Below are positions 31,532 through 39,003 of a DNA stretch of 39,552 bases, one piece after another (the first letter of the stretch is position 1; each line of letters begins with the position of its first letter). The notes beneath the pieces are model-generated. The model saw nothing but the letters and a program-made list of their open reading frames with translations. It did not search any database and was not told where the DNA came from. The DNA is from JAVBMB01 sp031552995. Its GTDB lineage: Bacteria; Bacillota; Clostridia; Oscillospirales; Butyricicoccaceae. The translations under genes and the position numbers were made by a program. The stretch is from NCBI GenBank assembly GCA_031552995.1, contig JAVBMB010000022.1:1-39552 (forward strand), given 5' to 3'.

Positions 31532-31904
31532 TTTTCTCCCCCTTCATTGTGTGCATGGCGTAAAATCCTCGTTGCAGGGTTTCCTCTGATTGCTCTATTA
31601 GACAGCATGGGGAGAAAATTGTTCCAAATATGGTGGAAAAGTGTTATACTGGCCTTGCGGCGCGCCTTTCCGGCGGGTGGTTACTCCCCCAAACAGCAAA
31701 GCGAGGAGCCACGCAAAGCATGGCTCCTCTATATAAACAACGGCACCTTGGGGCGCGGCCGCGCCGGCGCGATGCCGGTGTTACCCGGACGTCCATATAC
31801 TATGCCACAGCGTTTCGATTTGGTACACGGCGTCAATGCGCCAAATTGACGCTATATATAAAAAAAGCCGCTATAAGTAAATATTAATATGAGGATGTGC
31901 TGTT
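31532..31904. other. Intergenic region with several stem-loops, no gene
   Basis: Between divergent DUF4349 and rpe genes. It contains GAGGAGCCA/TGGCTCCTC (31703-31729), the palindrome GGCGCGGCCGCGCC near 31754, and GCGTCAAT/ATTGACGC (31831-31855). A plus-strand TATACT near 31646 could start a short transcript over the first hairpin, and TATA-rich sequence near 31853-31877 is the likely rpe promoter region. No protein-like frame. Confidence 0.5.
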
Positions 31905-32552
31905 ATGTGCAAACTGTCGCCGTCAATTTTATCTGCCGATTTCGCGAACCTTGGCCGTGATGTCGATTTGGTACTCTCCGCCGGGGCGGATATGATACAT
32001 GTGGATGTGATGGACGGGCATTTTGTGCCCAATATTTCAATCGGCGTGCCGGTGGTCAAAAGCCTCAGGGCCGCCACATCCGGTTTTTTGGATGTGCATC
32101 TGATGATAACGCGGCCGGACATTTATATCGACCCGTTTATCAAAGCCGGCGCGGATTTGGTCAATATCCACATCGAAGCGCTTGGCGACATGACCGCCAT
32201 GCTTCGGCGTATCAGAGAGGCCGGGAAAAAATCTGCTCTTACGATAAAGCCGAAAACGTCGGCCAGGGCGGTGTTCCCTTATCTGGACCTGTGTGACATG
32301 GTACTTGTCATGTCGGTCGAGCCGGGCTTCGGCGGGCAAAGCTTTATGGAGAGCTCGCTGCCAAAGATTGAGGCGCTAAGACGCGAGATTACAAGGCGCG
32401 GGCTGGCGTGCGAAATTGAAATTGACGGCGGCATTACTTTGGAAAACGCTCCGCGCGTCATCTCGGCGGGGACAGATATACTCGTCGCCGGCTCATCGGT
32501 GTTTGGCGTCAATGACGTTCCGGCAGCTGTGAGGGCGTTCAAGAGTTTATAG
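31905..32552 (+). CDS. rpe: Ribulose-phosphate 3-epimerase
   Basis: A 215-residue TIM-barrel enzyme that interconverts ribulose 5-phosphate and xylulose 5-phosphate in the pentose phosphate pathway. Conserved parts: SPSILSADFANL, the metal/catalytic Asp in HVDVMDGHFVPN, DVHLMI with the metal His, VMSVEPGFGGQSF with the phosphate loop, and the catalytic Asp in EIDGGI. GAGGATG lies before the ATG. Monocistronic, with a terminator just after it; unlike many clostridia it is not in the rsgA-prkC cluster here. Confidence 0.96.
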   Translation: MCKLSPSILSADFANLGRDVDLVLSAGADMIHVDVMDGHFVPNISIGVPVVKSLRAATSGFLDVHLMITRPDIYIDPFIKAGADLVNIHIEALGDMTAMLRRIREAGKKSALTIKPKTSARAVFPYLDLCDMVLVMSVEPGFGGQSFMESSLPKIEALRREITRRGLACEIEIDGGITLENAPRVISAGTDILVAGSSVFGVNDVPAAVRAFKSL

Positions 32553-32565
32553 TATTAATAATTAA

Positions 32566-32605
32566 TAAGAACCGGACATACAATTTTTAATGATATAACC
32601 GGTTC
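32566..32605 (+). terminator. Terminator of rpe
   Basis: Stem TAAGAACCGG/CCGGTTCTTA with a 13-base loop, followed by AATTTTTT. Confidence 0.88.
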
Positions 32606-32700
32606 TTAATTTTTTATACTCATAATACATTTTATATTGATTTTCCATAAACATATTGCTATTTTATGAAATATTTCTATCAAAATCTGCCAATTATGGA

Positions 32701-32729
32701 TTTACATGGGGGGTAATTATTGCTATAAT
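32701..32729 (+). promoter_or_regulatory. Promoter of the NhaC-type antiporter gene
   Basis: TTTACA (32701-32706), 17-base spacer, TATAAT (32724-32729). The start near 32736 gives a leader of about 145 bases, with a small GCCGC/GCGGC hairpin (about 32824-32837), so leader-based control is possible. Confidence 0.75.
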
Positions 32730-32880
32730 TACATCATAAGCTACAGGCTCATTAGTCGGGAACCCTTGCTAAGCTGTGCATGTTATGTCATTTCTAATCC
32801 CAGTTCTTACGGTGTGTCGATATGCCGCGTCTGCGGCAACTTTACATATAAAACCGTACTGCGAAGAAAGAGGTGAATGT

Positions 32881-34443
32881 ATGGAATCCGTAAGCGTCGG
32901 CATATGGTCTATTGTTCCTCCGATTGTTGCCATTGTGCTTGCCTTAATCACGAAGGAAGTTATCTTCTCTCTGCTGATGGGCATAATCTCCGGCACGATT
33001 ATCTATTCCGTGTTTATGAACCTTGGGTTCATCGGCGTGTTTGATACCACAATGAACCTGATGTTCCAAAAACTTGGCGAAAACTCCAGTATGATTATTT
33101 TTCTCTGTATGCTGGGTATACTCGTCGCGGTCGTCACAAGGGCCGGTGGGTCCAAAGCATATGGCGACTGGGCTGCCTCAAAGCTGAAAAGCAAGGGACA
33201 GGCGGGGCTGGCAACCACAGCGCTGGGCATTCTTATTTTTATCGACGACTATTTTAACTGCCTTACAGTCGGTACGGTAATGCGCCCTGTGACAGACCGT
33301 TTCAGGATGTCCCGCGAGAAGCTGGCTTATATCATCGATGCCACAGCCGCGCCGATATGCATTATAGCGCCGATATCCTCGTGGGCGGCGTCTGTAATTT
33401 CCTATTACCCGACAGACAGCGGTATGAGCGGTATGACGGCTTTTCTGAGGGCGATACCGATGAACCTTTACGCGGTGCTCACAATAGTCATGGTTTTGTG
33501 GATCTCACTGCGCAAGAAAGCTGACTTCGGCCCAATGGCAAAAGCGGAACAGCGCGCCGAAATCGAAGGAATCGTACACAGCGACAACGAGCACCAGGCT
33601 GAAGAGGAGATGCAGAAGCTCCACATATCCGATAAGGGTAAAGTGCGTGACCTGATACTGCCAATCGTTGTCCTTGTTGTACTGTCAATCCTGGCGATGA
33701 TATATGTCGGCGGATACTGGAGCGCACCGGAGGTCACTCTGTTCGAAGCTTTCGGCAACACATCAGCGGGGCCGGCTCTTGCTCTTGGCGCGTTCGGCGC
33801 GCTGATAGTGACATTCTTATTGTTTGTGCCTCGCAAGCTTTTGTCATTCAAAGCATTCTTCGAGTGCGTAAATACCGGCGTAAGAAATATGATCGGAGCA
33901 TGCATTATTCTCACCCTGGCGTGGACAATCAGCGGAGTTTGCCGCGACCTGCTTGAGACCGGAACCTATGTCGGTCAGCTGGTTGAATCCTCCGGCATGG
34001 CGGTTGCCCTTCTGCCGGCGATAATATTCATCATTGCGTGCCTGCTGTCGTTTGCCACCGGGACGTCCTGGGGAACATTCGGAATACTTATACCGATAGC
34101 TGTCGCCGCATGTGAGGCCGTGGCGCCGGAAATCATTGTCACCGTTCTTTCCGCAACCCTGGCGGGCGCCGTCTTCGGGGACCATTGCTCTCCTATTTCA
34201 GATACAACCATACTCGCGTCGGCCGGTGCCGGGTGCAACCACCTGAAGCATGTCGGCACCCAAATACCCTATGCCGTCACCGTCGCCGCATGCTGCTTCA
34301 TCGGCTACCTCGTTGCAGGGTTTACCAGCGGGCTGGGGTTTGGAATAAGCCTTGCCATCACCCTGCCGGTTTCACTGGCGCTGCTGTTTGGGGCATTAAT
34401 CATTCTTCCAAAGGTTTGGGGAACCGCAAAAACAGCCAAATAA
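32881..34443 (+). CDS. nhaC: Na+/H+ antiporter, NhaC family
   Basis: A 520-residue protein with about 11-12 membrane helices and a charged cytoplasmic loop at about 215-255 (KKADFGPMAKAEQRAEIEG region). Family elements: SIVPPIVAIVLALITKEVIFSLL at the start, FIDDYFNCLTVGTVMRPVTDR in the middle, and FATGTSWGTFGILIPIA and GDHCSPISDTTILAS near the end, the conserved NhaC core. It exchanges Na+ (or an organic substrate) for H+ across the membrane; some family members exchange malate/lactate or amino acids. AGAGGTG lies before the ATG at 32881, removing 35 implausible residues. Monocistronic with its own promoter. Confidence 0.88.
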   Translation: MESVSVGIWSIVPPIVAIVLALITKEVIFSLLMGIISGTIIYSVFMNLGFIGVFDTTMNLMFQKLGENSSMIIFLCMLGILVAVVTRAGGSKAYGDWAASKLKSKGQAGLATTALGILIFIDDYFNCLTVGTVMRPVTDRFRMSREKLAYIIDATAAPICIIAPISSWAASVISYYPTDSGMSGMTAFLRAIPMNLYAVLTIVMVLWISLRKKADFGPMAKAEQRAEIEGIVHSDNEHQAEEEMQKLHISDKGKVRDLILPIVVLVVLSILAMIYVGGYWSAPEVTLFEAFGNTSAGPALALGAFGALIVTFLLFVPRKLLSFKAFFECVNTGVRNMIGACIILTLAWTISGVCRDLLETGTYVGQLVESSGMAVALLPAIIFIIACLLSFATGTSWGTFGILIPIAVAACEAVAPEIIVTVLSATLAGAVFGDHCSPISDTTILASAGAGCNHLKHVGTQIPYAVTVAACCFIGYLVAGFTSGLGFGISLAITLPVSLALLFGALIILPKVWGTAKTAK

Positions 34444-34495
34444 CGCCATTCTCCGCCGCGCCGGCGGCCGCGATCAATACATATTGTTCAATCAG

Positions 34496-34527
34496 CACAG
34501 GCGCATAGCATATGCTATGCGCCTGTG
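34496..34527. terminator. Perfect 32-base palindrome between convergent genes
   Basis: Perfect symmetric stem of up to 16 base pairs in the gap between the converging antiporter and mscL genes. There is no long U tract on either side, but position and strength suggest a shared bidirectional terminator. Confidence 0.7.
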
Positions 34528-34584
34528 AATTGCCTGTTTTGAATATGCGACTCGTACTCTTTCGCAACGGCGCCGCTACGCGGG

Positions 34585-34998
34585 CTATGCCTTTTCAAGC
34601 TCGGATGTACAGGCCGGGCAGCGCGTGGCGTCTATTGATATCTCCGTCGTGCAGTATGGGCATTTGCGCGTTGTCGCGGCGGCGGGCGTCTCCGGCTTTT
34701 TGCCGATTTCAAGCAGGCGATTCATGCCCTTTACCATCAAGAATACAATGAACGCAAGGATGAAAAAATCTATTACGGTCGTCAAAAACGCGCCGTATTT
34801 GAAGTTGACGCCGAGTATCTGAACATCCAATGCATCGAAGTTTTTGCCGACGCACAGCCCGATTATCGGCGAAATCAGGTTTTCTGTCAGCGACGCCACA
34901 ACCTTTTGAAACGCCGCGCCTATTATGACGCCTACGGCAAGGTTCATCACATTGCCCTTTAATGCAAACTGCCTGAACTCGACAAAAAATTTCTTCAT
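34585..34998 (-). CDS. mscL: Large-conductance mechanosensitive channel with C-terminal zinc ribbon
   Basis: A 137-residue MscL. Residues 1-90 are the canonical channel: FRQFALKGNVMNLAVGVIIGAAF (N-terminal helix and TM1 in part), SLTENLISPIIGL, and TM2 VIDFFILAFIVFLMVKGMN. It opens under membrane stretch to release solutes in osmotic downshock. The last 30 residues hold CPYC and CPAC pairs (about 110-130), a zinc-ribbon in place of the usual helical bundle; this is seen in some Firmicutes. The start at 34998 is best spaced from GGGGG; the ATG two codons earlier is too close. Confidence 0.92.
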   Translation of the reverse strand: MKKFFVEFRQFALKGNVMNLAVGVIIGAAFQKVVASLTENLISPIIGLCVGKNFDALDVQILGVNFKYGAFLTTVIDFFILAFIVFLMVKGMNRLLEIGKKPETPAAATTRKCPYCTTEISIDATRCPACTSELEKA

Positions 34999-35034
34999 AT
35001 CCATTCCCCCGAGCTTATTAGCTTTTTATATGCA

Positions 35035-35062
35035 AGTATAGAATAATGCATAGCCCCGTAAA
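35035..35062 (-). promoter_or_regulatory. Promoter of mscL
   Basis: Minus strand TTTACG (35062-35057), 16-base spacer, TATACT (35040-35035). Confidence 0.6.
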
Positions 35063-35079
35063 AAACAATACAAAATATG

Positions 35080-35108
35080 TTGCTTTTTGCATAAAATGGT
35101 CATATGAT
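35080..35108 (+). promoter_or_regulatory. Promoter of the UvrA-like gene
   Basis: TTGCTT (35080-35085), 17-base spacer, TATGAT (35103-35108); divergent from the mscL promoter. Confidence 0.6.
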
Positions 35109-35153
35109 ATATATCCGTCTCATGAAAATCCGCAACGCACGAAGGGAGGGCCA

Positions 35154-37400
35154 ATGAACACCGATAGCATAATTCTTAAGGGCTGCCGCGAGAACAACCT
35201 TAAAGATGTGTCGCTTGAAATCCCAAAGCGCAAAATTACGGTTTTTACCGGTGTTTCCGGGTCGGGCAAGTCATCACTTGTATTTGATACGATTGCGCAG
35301 GAGGCCGGACGGCAGCTGAACGATTCGTTCAGTTTTATCGTCAGGATTTTTTTGCCGCGTTACACCCGCCCGAAGGTTGATGTCATAGAAAATCTGTCGG
35401 CCGCGGCCGTCATCGACCAGCACAGAATCGGCGGAAACTCCCGTTCGACACTCGGCACCGTCACAGACATCAACACACTGCTGCGCGTTTTTTTCTCTCG
35501 CTTCGGCTCGCCGCATATCGGCTACGGCAATGCGTTCAGCTTCAACGAGCCTGACGGCATGTGTCCGCAGTGTCAAGGTATCGGCAGGATTGCCGCTATG
35601 GATATTTCCCGGGCAATAGCTATGGACAAATCGCTGAACACCGGCGCGATTCTTTTGCCCGGCTATGCGCCCGGCGGCGTAATGTGGAGTCAGTACGCTG
35701 CGTCCGGTTTTTTTGACCCGGACAAACCGCTGCGGGAGTATACCGGAAGCGAGCTTGACCTGCTGCTTTACAGCGAGCCGATAAAGCGTGCCGCAGGCCA
35801 AGGAACGCAGGTACGCCTGACATATGAAGGGCTGGCAAGGCGGTTTATCCGGCAGCACACGCAAAGTGAAGGCGAACGCTCGAAAAAAAGCACCGCCGTA
35901 TTTGAACGCTTCAGCGAGATGGTCATCTGTCCGCGCTGCGGCGGAAAACGCTACAGCGACAGGGCGCTGTCGTCGACAGTCAAAGGCTATACTATATTCG
36001 ACATGACCGATATGTCAATCGACCGTATGATTGAACTGCTCGACCGGCTGAATATCCCTGCGGCAAAGCGCATGACCGACGCGCTTATTCTGCGGCTTAG
36101 GCTGCTGTCCGACATGGGACTCGGCTATTTATCGCTGACGCGCGAAACGGCGACACTGTCCGGCGGAGAGTCTCAGCGCGTAAAGATGGTGCGGTATCTG
36201 TCCAGCAGCCTGTGCGACATGCTGTATATCTTCGACGAGCCGAGTATAGGCATGCACCCAAAAGATGTAGGGAGACTGAACAATCTTCTGACAGGGCTGC
36301 GTGACAAAGGCAACACGATACTGGTTGTCGAACACGACCCTGATGTGATAGCGATCGCCGACCACATAGTGGATATGGGGCCTAAGGCCGGCAGCGAGGG
36401 CGGGCAGGTGATGTACAGCGGCGGCTATGACGGCCTGCTGCGCTCGGGCACGCTGACGGCGCGCGCGCTGCGCGCCGGGCGCGATATCAAGCGCAACACC
36501 AGATGCACGAAGACATGGATTGAGGGGCCGCAAAGCAACCTGCACAACCTGCGCAATATCCGGCTTAATGTGCCTGAAAACCTGTTTACAGTCGTCACCG
36601 GCGTTGCGGGGTCGGGCAAGAGCACACTTGTTAACCATGTGTTTGCCAAGAGCGTGCCGTGCATCACCATCGACCAAAGTCCGGTTGCGGCGACACGCCG
36701 CTCGAACCCCGCCACATTCATCGGCGTGCTCGATGACATCCGCAAATGCTTTGCGGACGAGACCGGCATGCCGGCAGGTATATTCAGCTATAACTCCGCC
36801 GGCGCGTGCCCTCACTGCAAAGGCTCCGGCACTGTCGAGCTGAACCTGTCGTTTATGGATACCGTCGAGATGCCGTGCCCGATGTGCGACGGCGTCAGGT
36901 TCAGCGCCGAGGCGCTGACACACACATACTGCGGCAAAAGCATATCCGATGTGCTTAACATGACGGCAAATGAGGCCGCGAAATTGTTCGACAGCAAACG
37001 CATAAGGGATTCGCTGCGCTGGCTTGAGGACGTCGGGCTCGGTTATCTGTCGCTGGGGCAGCCGCTGTCGACATTGTCCGGCGGCGAGTGCCAGAGAATC
37101 AAGCTGGCGCGGGAGCTGAAAAGACATGGCAACATATATATTCTTGACGAGCCGACGACCGGGCTGCACCGGACTGACATTGACGGCCTGCTTGCGATTA
37201 TCAACCGAATGGTTGATGCGGGCAACACCGTTATCGCCATAGAACACAACATGGATGTGATAAAAAGCGCCGACTGGCTGATAGACCTCGGCCCCGGAGG
37301 CGGAGACAACGGAGGCAATATAGTATTTGAGGGGACACCGCAGATGATGCTGGATAATTATGATTCTGTGACGGCCGAATACCTGCGGAGGAGCATATAG
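35154..37400 (+). CDS. Short UvrA-like ABC ATPase (class II UvrA type)
   Basis: A 748-residue tandem ABC protein of the UvrA family. Each half has Walker A (GVSGSGKSS near 33; GVAGSGKST in the second half), a signature (LSGGESQR; LSGGECQR) and Walker B (FDEPSIGMHP; LDEPTTGLH). Zinc modules are visible: CPQCQGIGR, CPRCGGKRY, and CPHCKGSG...CPMCDG. Canonical UvrA has about 940 residues; this is about 190 shorter, mainly in the first half, where the UvrB-binding domain should lie. Such class II proteins are linked to drug or antibiotic self-resistance or DNA-damage tolerance rather than UvrABC repair. GGGAGG decides the ATG at 35154. Monocistronic with strong terminator. Confidence 0.9.
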   Translation: MNTDSIILKGCRENNLKDVSLEIPKRKITVFTGVSGSGKSSLVFDTIAQEAGRQLNDSFSFIVRIFLPRYTRPKVDVIENLSAAAVIDQHRIGGNSRSTLGTVTDINTLLRVFFSRFGSPHIGYGNAFSFNEPDGMCPQCQGIGRIAAMDISRAIAMDKSLNTGAILLPGYAPGGVMWSQYAASGFFDPDKPLREYTGSELDLLLYSEPIKRAAGQGTQVRLTYEGLARRFIRQHTQSEGERSKKSTAVFERFSEMVICPRCGGKRYSDRALSSTVKGYTIFDMTDMSIDRMIELLDRLNIPAAKRMTDALILRLRLLSDMGLGYLSLTRETATLSGGESQRVKMVRYLSSSLCDMLYIFDEPSIGMHPKDVGRLNNLLTGLRDKGNTILVVEHDPDVIAIADHIVDMGPKAGSEGGQVMYSGGYDGLLRSGTLTARALRAGRDIKRNTRCTKTWIEGPQSNLHNLRNIRLNVPENLFTVVTGVAGSGKSTLVNHVFAKSVPCITIDQSPVAATRRSNPATFIGVLDDIRKCFADETGMPAGIFSYNSAGACPHCKGSGTVELNLSFMDTVEMPCPMCDGVRFSAEALTHTYCGKSISDVLNMTANEAAKLFDSKRIRDSLRWLEDVGLGYLSLGQPLSTLSGGECQRIKLARELKRHGNIYILDEPTTGLHRTDIDGLLAIINRMVDAGNTVIAIEHNMDVIKSADWLIDLGPGGGDNGGNIVFEGTPQMMLDNYDSVTAEYLRRSI

Positions 37401-37424
37401 CTGCACTTGAAAGCGGATAAAATA

Positions 37425-37473
37425 GGGCGCTGTGTCTTAAAAAACACAGCGCCCGACTTTGTTTGTTTTTTTG
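37425..37473 (+). terminator. Terminator of the UvrA-like gene
   Basis: Eleven-base-pair stem GGGCGCTGTGT/ACACAGCGCCC, followed by a T-rich tail ending in TTTTTTT. Confidence 0.9.
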
Positions 37474-37581
37474 GCTGCCTCAGAAACGGCACAGGTGATA
37501 CATCATAACAGGATCGCGCCGGCTTTATGGGGAGGTATGCTGCCGGTGTCCGGCGGTTTAGGCCACCTTAGGCTGCACATA

Positions 37582-38088
37582 TTATCGCAGTGAGAGCCGG
37601 TATTCGGCGCAGGTTTGCTCCTCGCCGTCCACCGATATGCGCATCCCGGCTGCCGTTAGCGCGAAGCCGCATTTTTCGTAGAAACGGCAGGCGCGCGCAT
37701 TTTGCCGCAGCACCCATACATGCGCCGCCGTGCAGCCTAGCGCCCTCAACGCGTCCAGCATATAATCTATCAGCGGCTTGGCGTACCCCGCCCCCCACGC
37801 GCACTGCAGAAAATAAATTGACGTCACTTCCCCAAGCGCTGCTTCCGGACTGCCGCCGGAGAGGCAAAACCCGCCCGCGCCAAAATCCTCCCCGTCGTGA
37901 CTGAGAATAGCGATTTGCAGCTCTTTAGCCTCGATACCGCGGCGAAACGGCTCGACCCAACGGCTGCCTTGTATGCTGCCAAGCAGTTTATCGCTGAATA
38001 TCCCGCGGTAAGCGGCTTTCCAGCTTTCGGCGTAAATGCCGCTTGCCGACCGCAGGTCGGCATCGCTTGCGGCAAGGCGAATCTCCAT
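37582..38088 (-). CDS. GNAT-family N-acetyltransferase
   Basis: A 168-residue acetyltransferase. Beta4 is LGEVTSIYFLQ, followed by the acetyl-CoA loop WGAGYAKPLIDYML (motif A), VWVLRQNARACRFYEKCGF (motif B, with the conserved NxxAxxFYxxxGF) and a final strand. The motif B form resembles small-molecule and RimI-like acetyltransferases. GGGAGG precedes the ATG at 38088. The substrate is unknown. It follows the small membrane-protein gene after a hairpin, so it may be a separate unit. Confidence 0.87.
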   Translation of the reverse strand: MEIRLAASDADLRSASGIYAESWKAAYRGIFSDKLLGSIQGSRWVEPFRRGIEAKELQIAILSHDGEDFGAGGFCLSGGSPEAALGEVTSIYFLQCAWGAGYAKPLIDYMLDALRALGCTAAHVWVLRQNARACRFYEKCGFALTAAGMRISVDGEEQTCAEYRLSLR

Positions 38089-38114
38089 GCTTCCACCTCC
38101 CTGTCAATATGGCA

Positions 38115-38136
38115 AGCGGCCCCGTAAGGGGCCGCT
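38115..38136 (-). terminator. Hairpin after the small membrane-protein gene
   Basis: Nine-base-pair stem AGCGGCCCC/GGGGCCGCT with loop GTAA, six bases past the stop codon. No clear U tract, so termination may be partial. Confidence 0.6.
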
Positions 38137-38141
38137 CTGCG

Positions 38142-38306
38142 CTATTTTTTGCCAAACTTTATCTTGTTGTATATCAGAGCGCCGACCGCGACAAGCCAAA
38201 CCGTCAGCGTTATAACGGCAAGCTGAACAGCGCCCAGAATGTAGTACGCTATCGCGCCGACGAGCGCTATCGCTAGAATGATAATTACAAATAAATCACG
38301 TCTCAT
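38142..38306 (-). CDS. 54-residue small membrane protein
   Basis: A short open frame starting ATG at 38306, four bases after the histidine phosphatase stop. The product starts MRRDLFVIIILAIALVGAIA and has two hydrophobic helices (about 5-23 and 26-44), then a basic tail YNKIKFGKK. Positive-inside tails at both ends predict a hairpin with both ends in the cytoplasm. Coupling to the upstream gene (a GGAG lies about 20 bases upstream) and a hairpin directly after the stop support a real gene. I recognise no family. Confidence 0.62.
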   Translation of the reverse strand: MRRDLFVIIILAIALVGAIAYYILGAVQLAVITLTVWLVAVGALIYNKIKFGKK

Positions 38307-38310
38307 TGCG

Positions 38311-38934
38311 CTATGGTGTTATCAGCTCCGGCGGCAAATGCGAGCAATCGTCAAGCGTCACAAGCGTCGGCGCGCCGTCTTCAACCTCGATATGCGTCAC
38401 AGATGTGTTGCGCACCCACGGCGCGTCGTTTTGCATTTCTATTCCGCCCAGAACCCAGCCGAGAAGGTTGCGTGTGACGCACCCGTGCGAGACGATTATG
38501 ACATTCTCACCGTCGTGCCTATGCGCGATGCGCTTGAGAGCGACGACTGCGCGGTCGTACACCTGCTGCATTGTCTCCCCGCCCGGCGCTTCGAACAGAT
38601 GCGGCTGCCGGCGCCAGATATCCCGCTGCTCCGGGTACGCTGTGTCGACTTCCTCGAATGTGCGGTTCTCCCACTCGCCGGCGTTTATCTCGGCGAAATC
38701 GGGTTCCAAAGCTATGTCGAGACCAAGAAAGGTGTTGACGGCGCGGGCTGTCTCTGCGGCGCGGATAAGCGGGCTTGTGTACAGCGCATCAGCTGAAAAG
38801 CCATTAAACCTGCCGGCAAGGCACTCGAGCTGGCGCAGGCCGAACTCGCTTACAGGCAAATCCGTGCTGCCCTGAAACCTGCGCAGCAGATTCCCCAGCG
38901 CCTGCGCGTGACGCACAATGTACACATTTGTCAT
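38311..38934 (-). CDS. Histidine phosphatase (phosphoglycerate mutase-like) family
   Basis: A 207-residue His phosphatase. The phospho-His motif is VRHAQALGN (His 9), with RHA rather than RHG; the second catalytic His is in VIIVSHGCVTRNLL, with Arg in YTSPLIRAAETA and Glu in FAEINAGEWENRT. Alpha-ribazole phosphatase, broad phosphatases and cofactor-dependent mutases share these motifs; the size and C-terminal part fit a small-molecule phosphatase. GGAGGA lies about ten bases before the ATG. Followed closely by the small membrane-protein gene. Confidence 0.88.
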   Translation of the reverse strand: MTNVYIVRHAQALGNLLRRFQGSTDLPVSEFGLRQLECLAGRFNGFSADALYTSPLIRAAETARAVNTFLGLDIALEPDFAEINAGEWENRTFEEVDTAYPEQRDIWRRQPHLFEAPGGETMQQVYDRAVVALKRIAHRHDGENVIIVSHGCVTRNLLGWVLGGIEMQNDAPWVRNTSVTHIEVEDGAPTLVTLDDCSHLPPELITP

Positions 38935-38959
38935 GATGACTGTCCTCCGATATGTAAAC

Positions 38960-38979
38960 CGGGCGGCTGAAGCCGCCCG
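38960..38979 (-). terminator. Terminator of the mreB-type gene
   Basis: Nine-base-pair GC stem CGGGCGGCT/AGCCGCCCG with a 2-base loop, followed on the minus strand by GTTTAC; 24 bases past the mreB stop. Confidence 0.65.
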
Positions 38980-39003
38980 ATAGTTGATTCTTGACAGATA
39001 TGA

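Noticed and set aside
36129..37406. Long minus-strand open frame (425 residues) opposite the UvrA-like gene
   Set aside because: No family features and no ribosome site; the plus strand carries clear ABC motifs, and GC-rich third positions create antisense frames.
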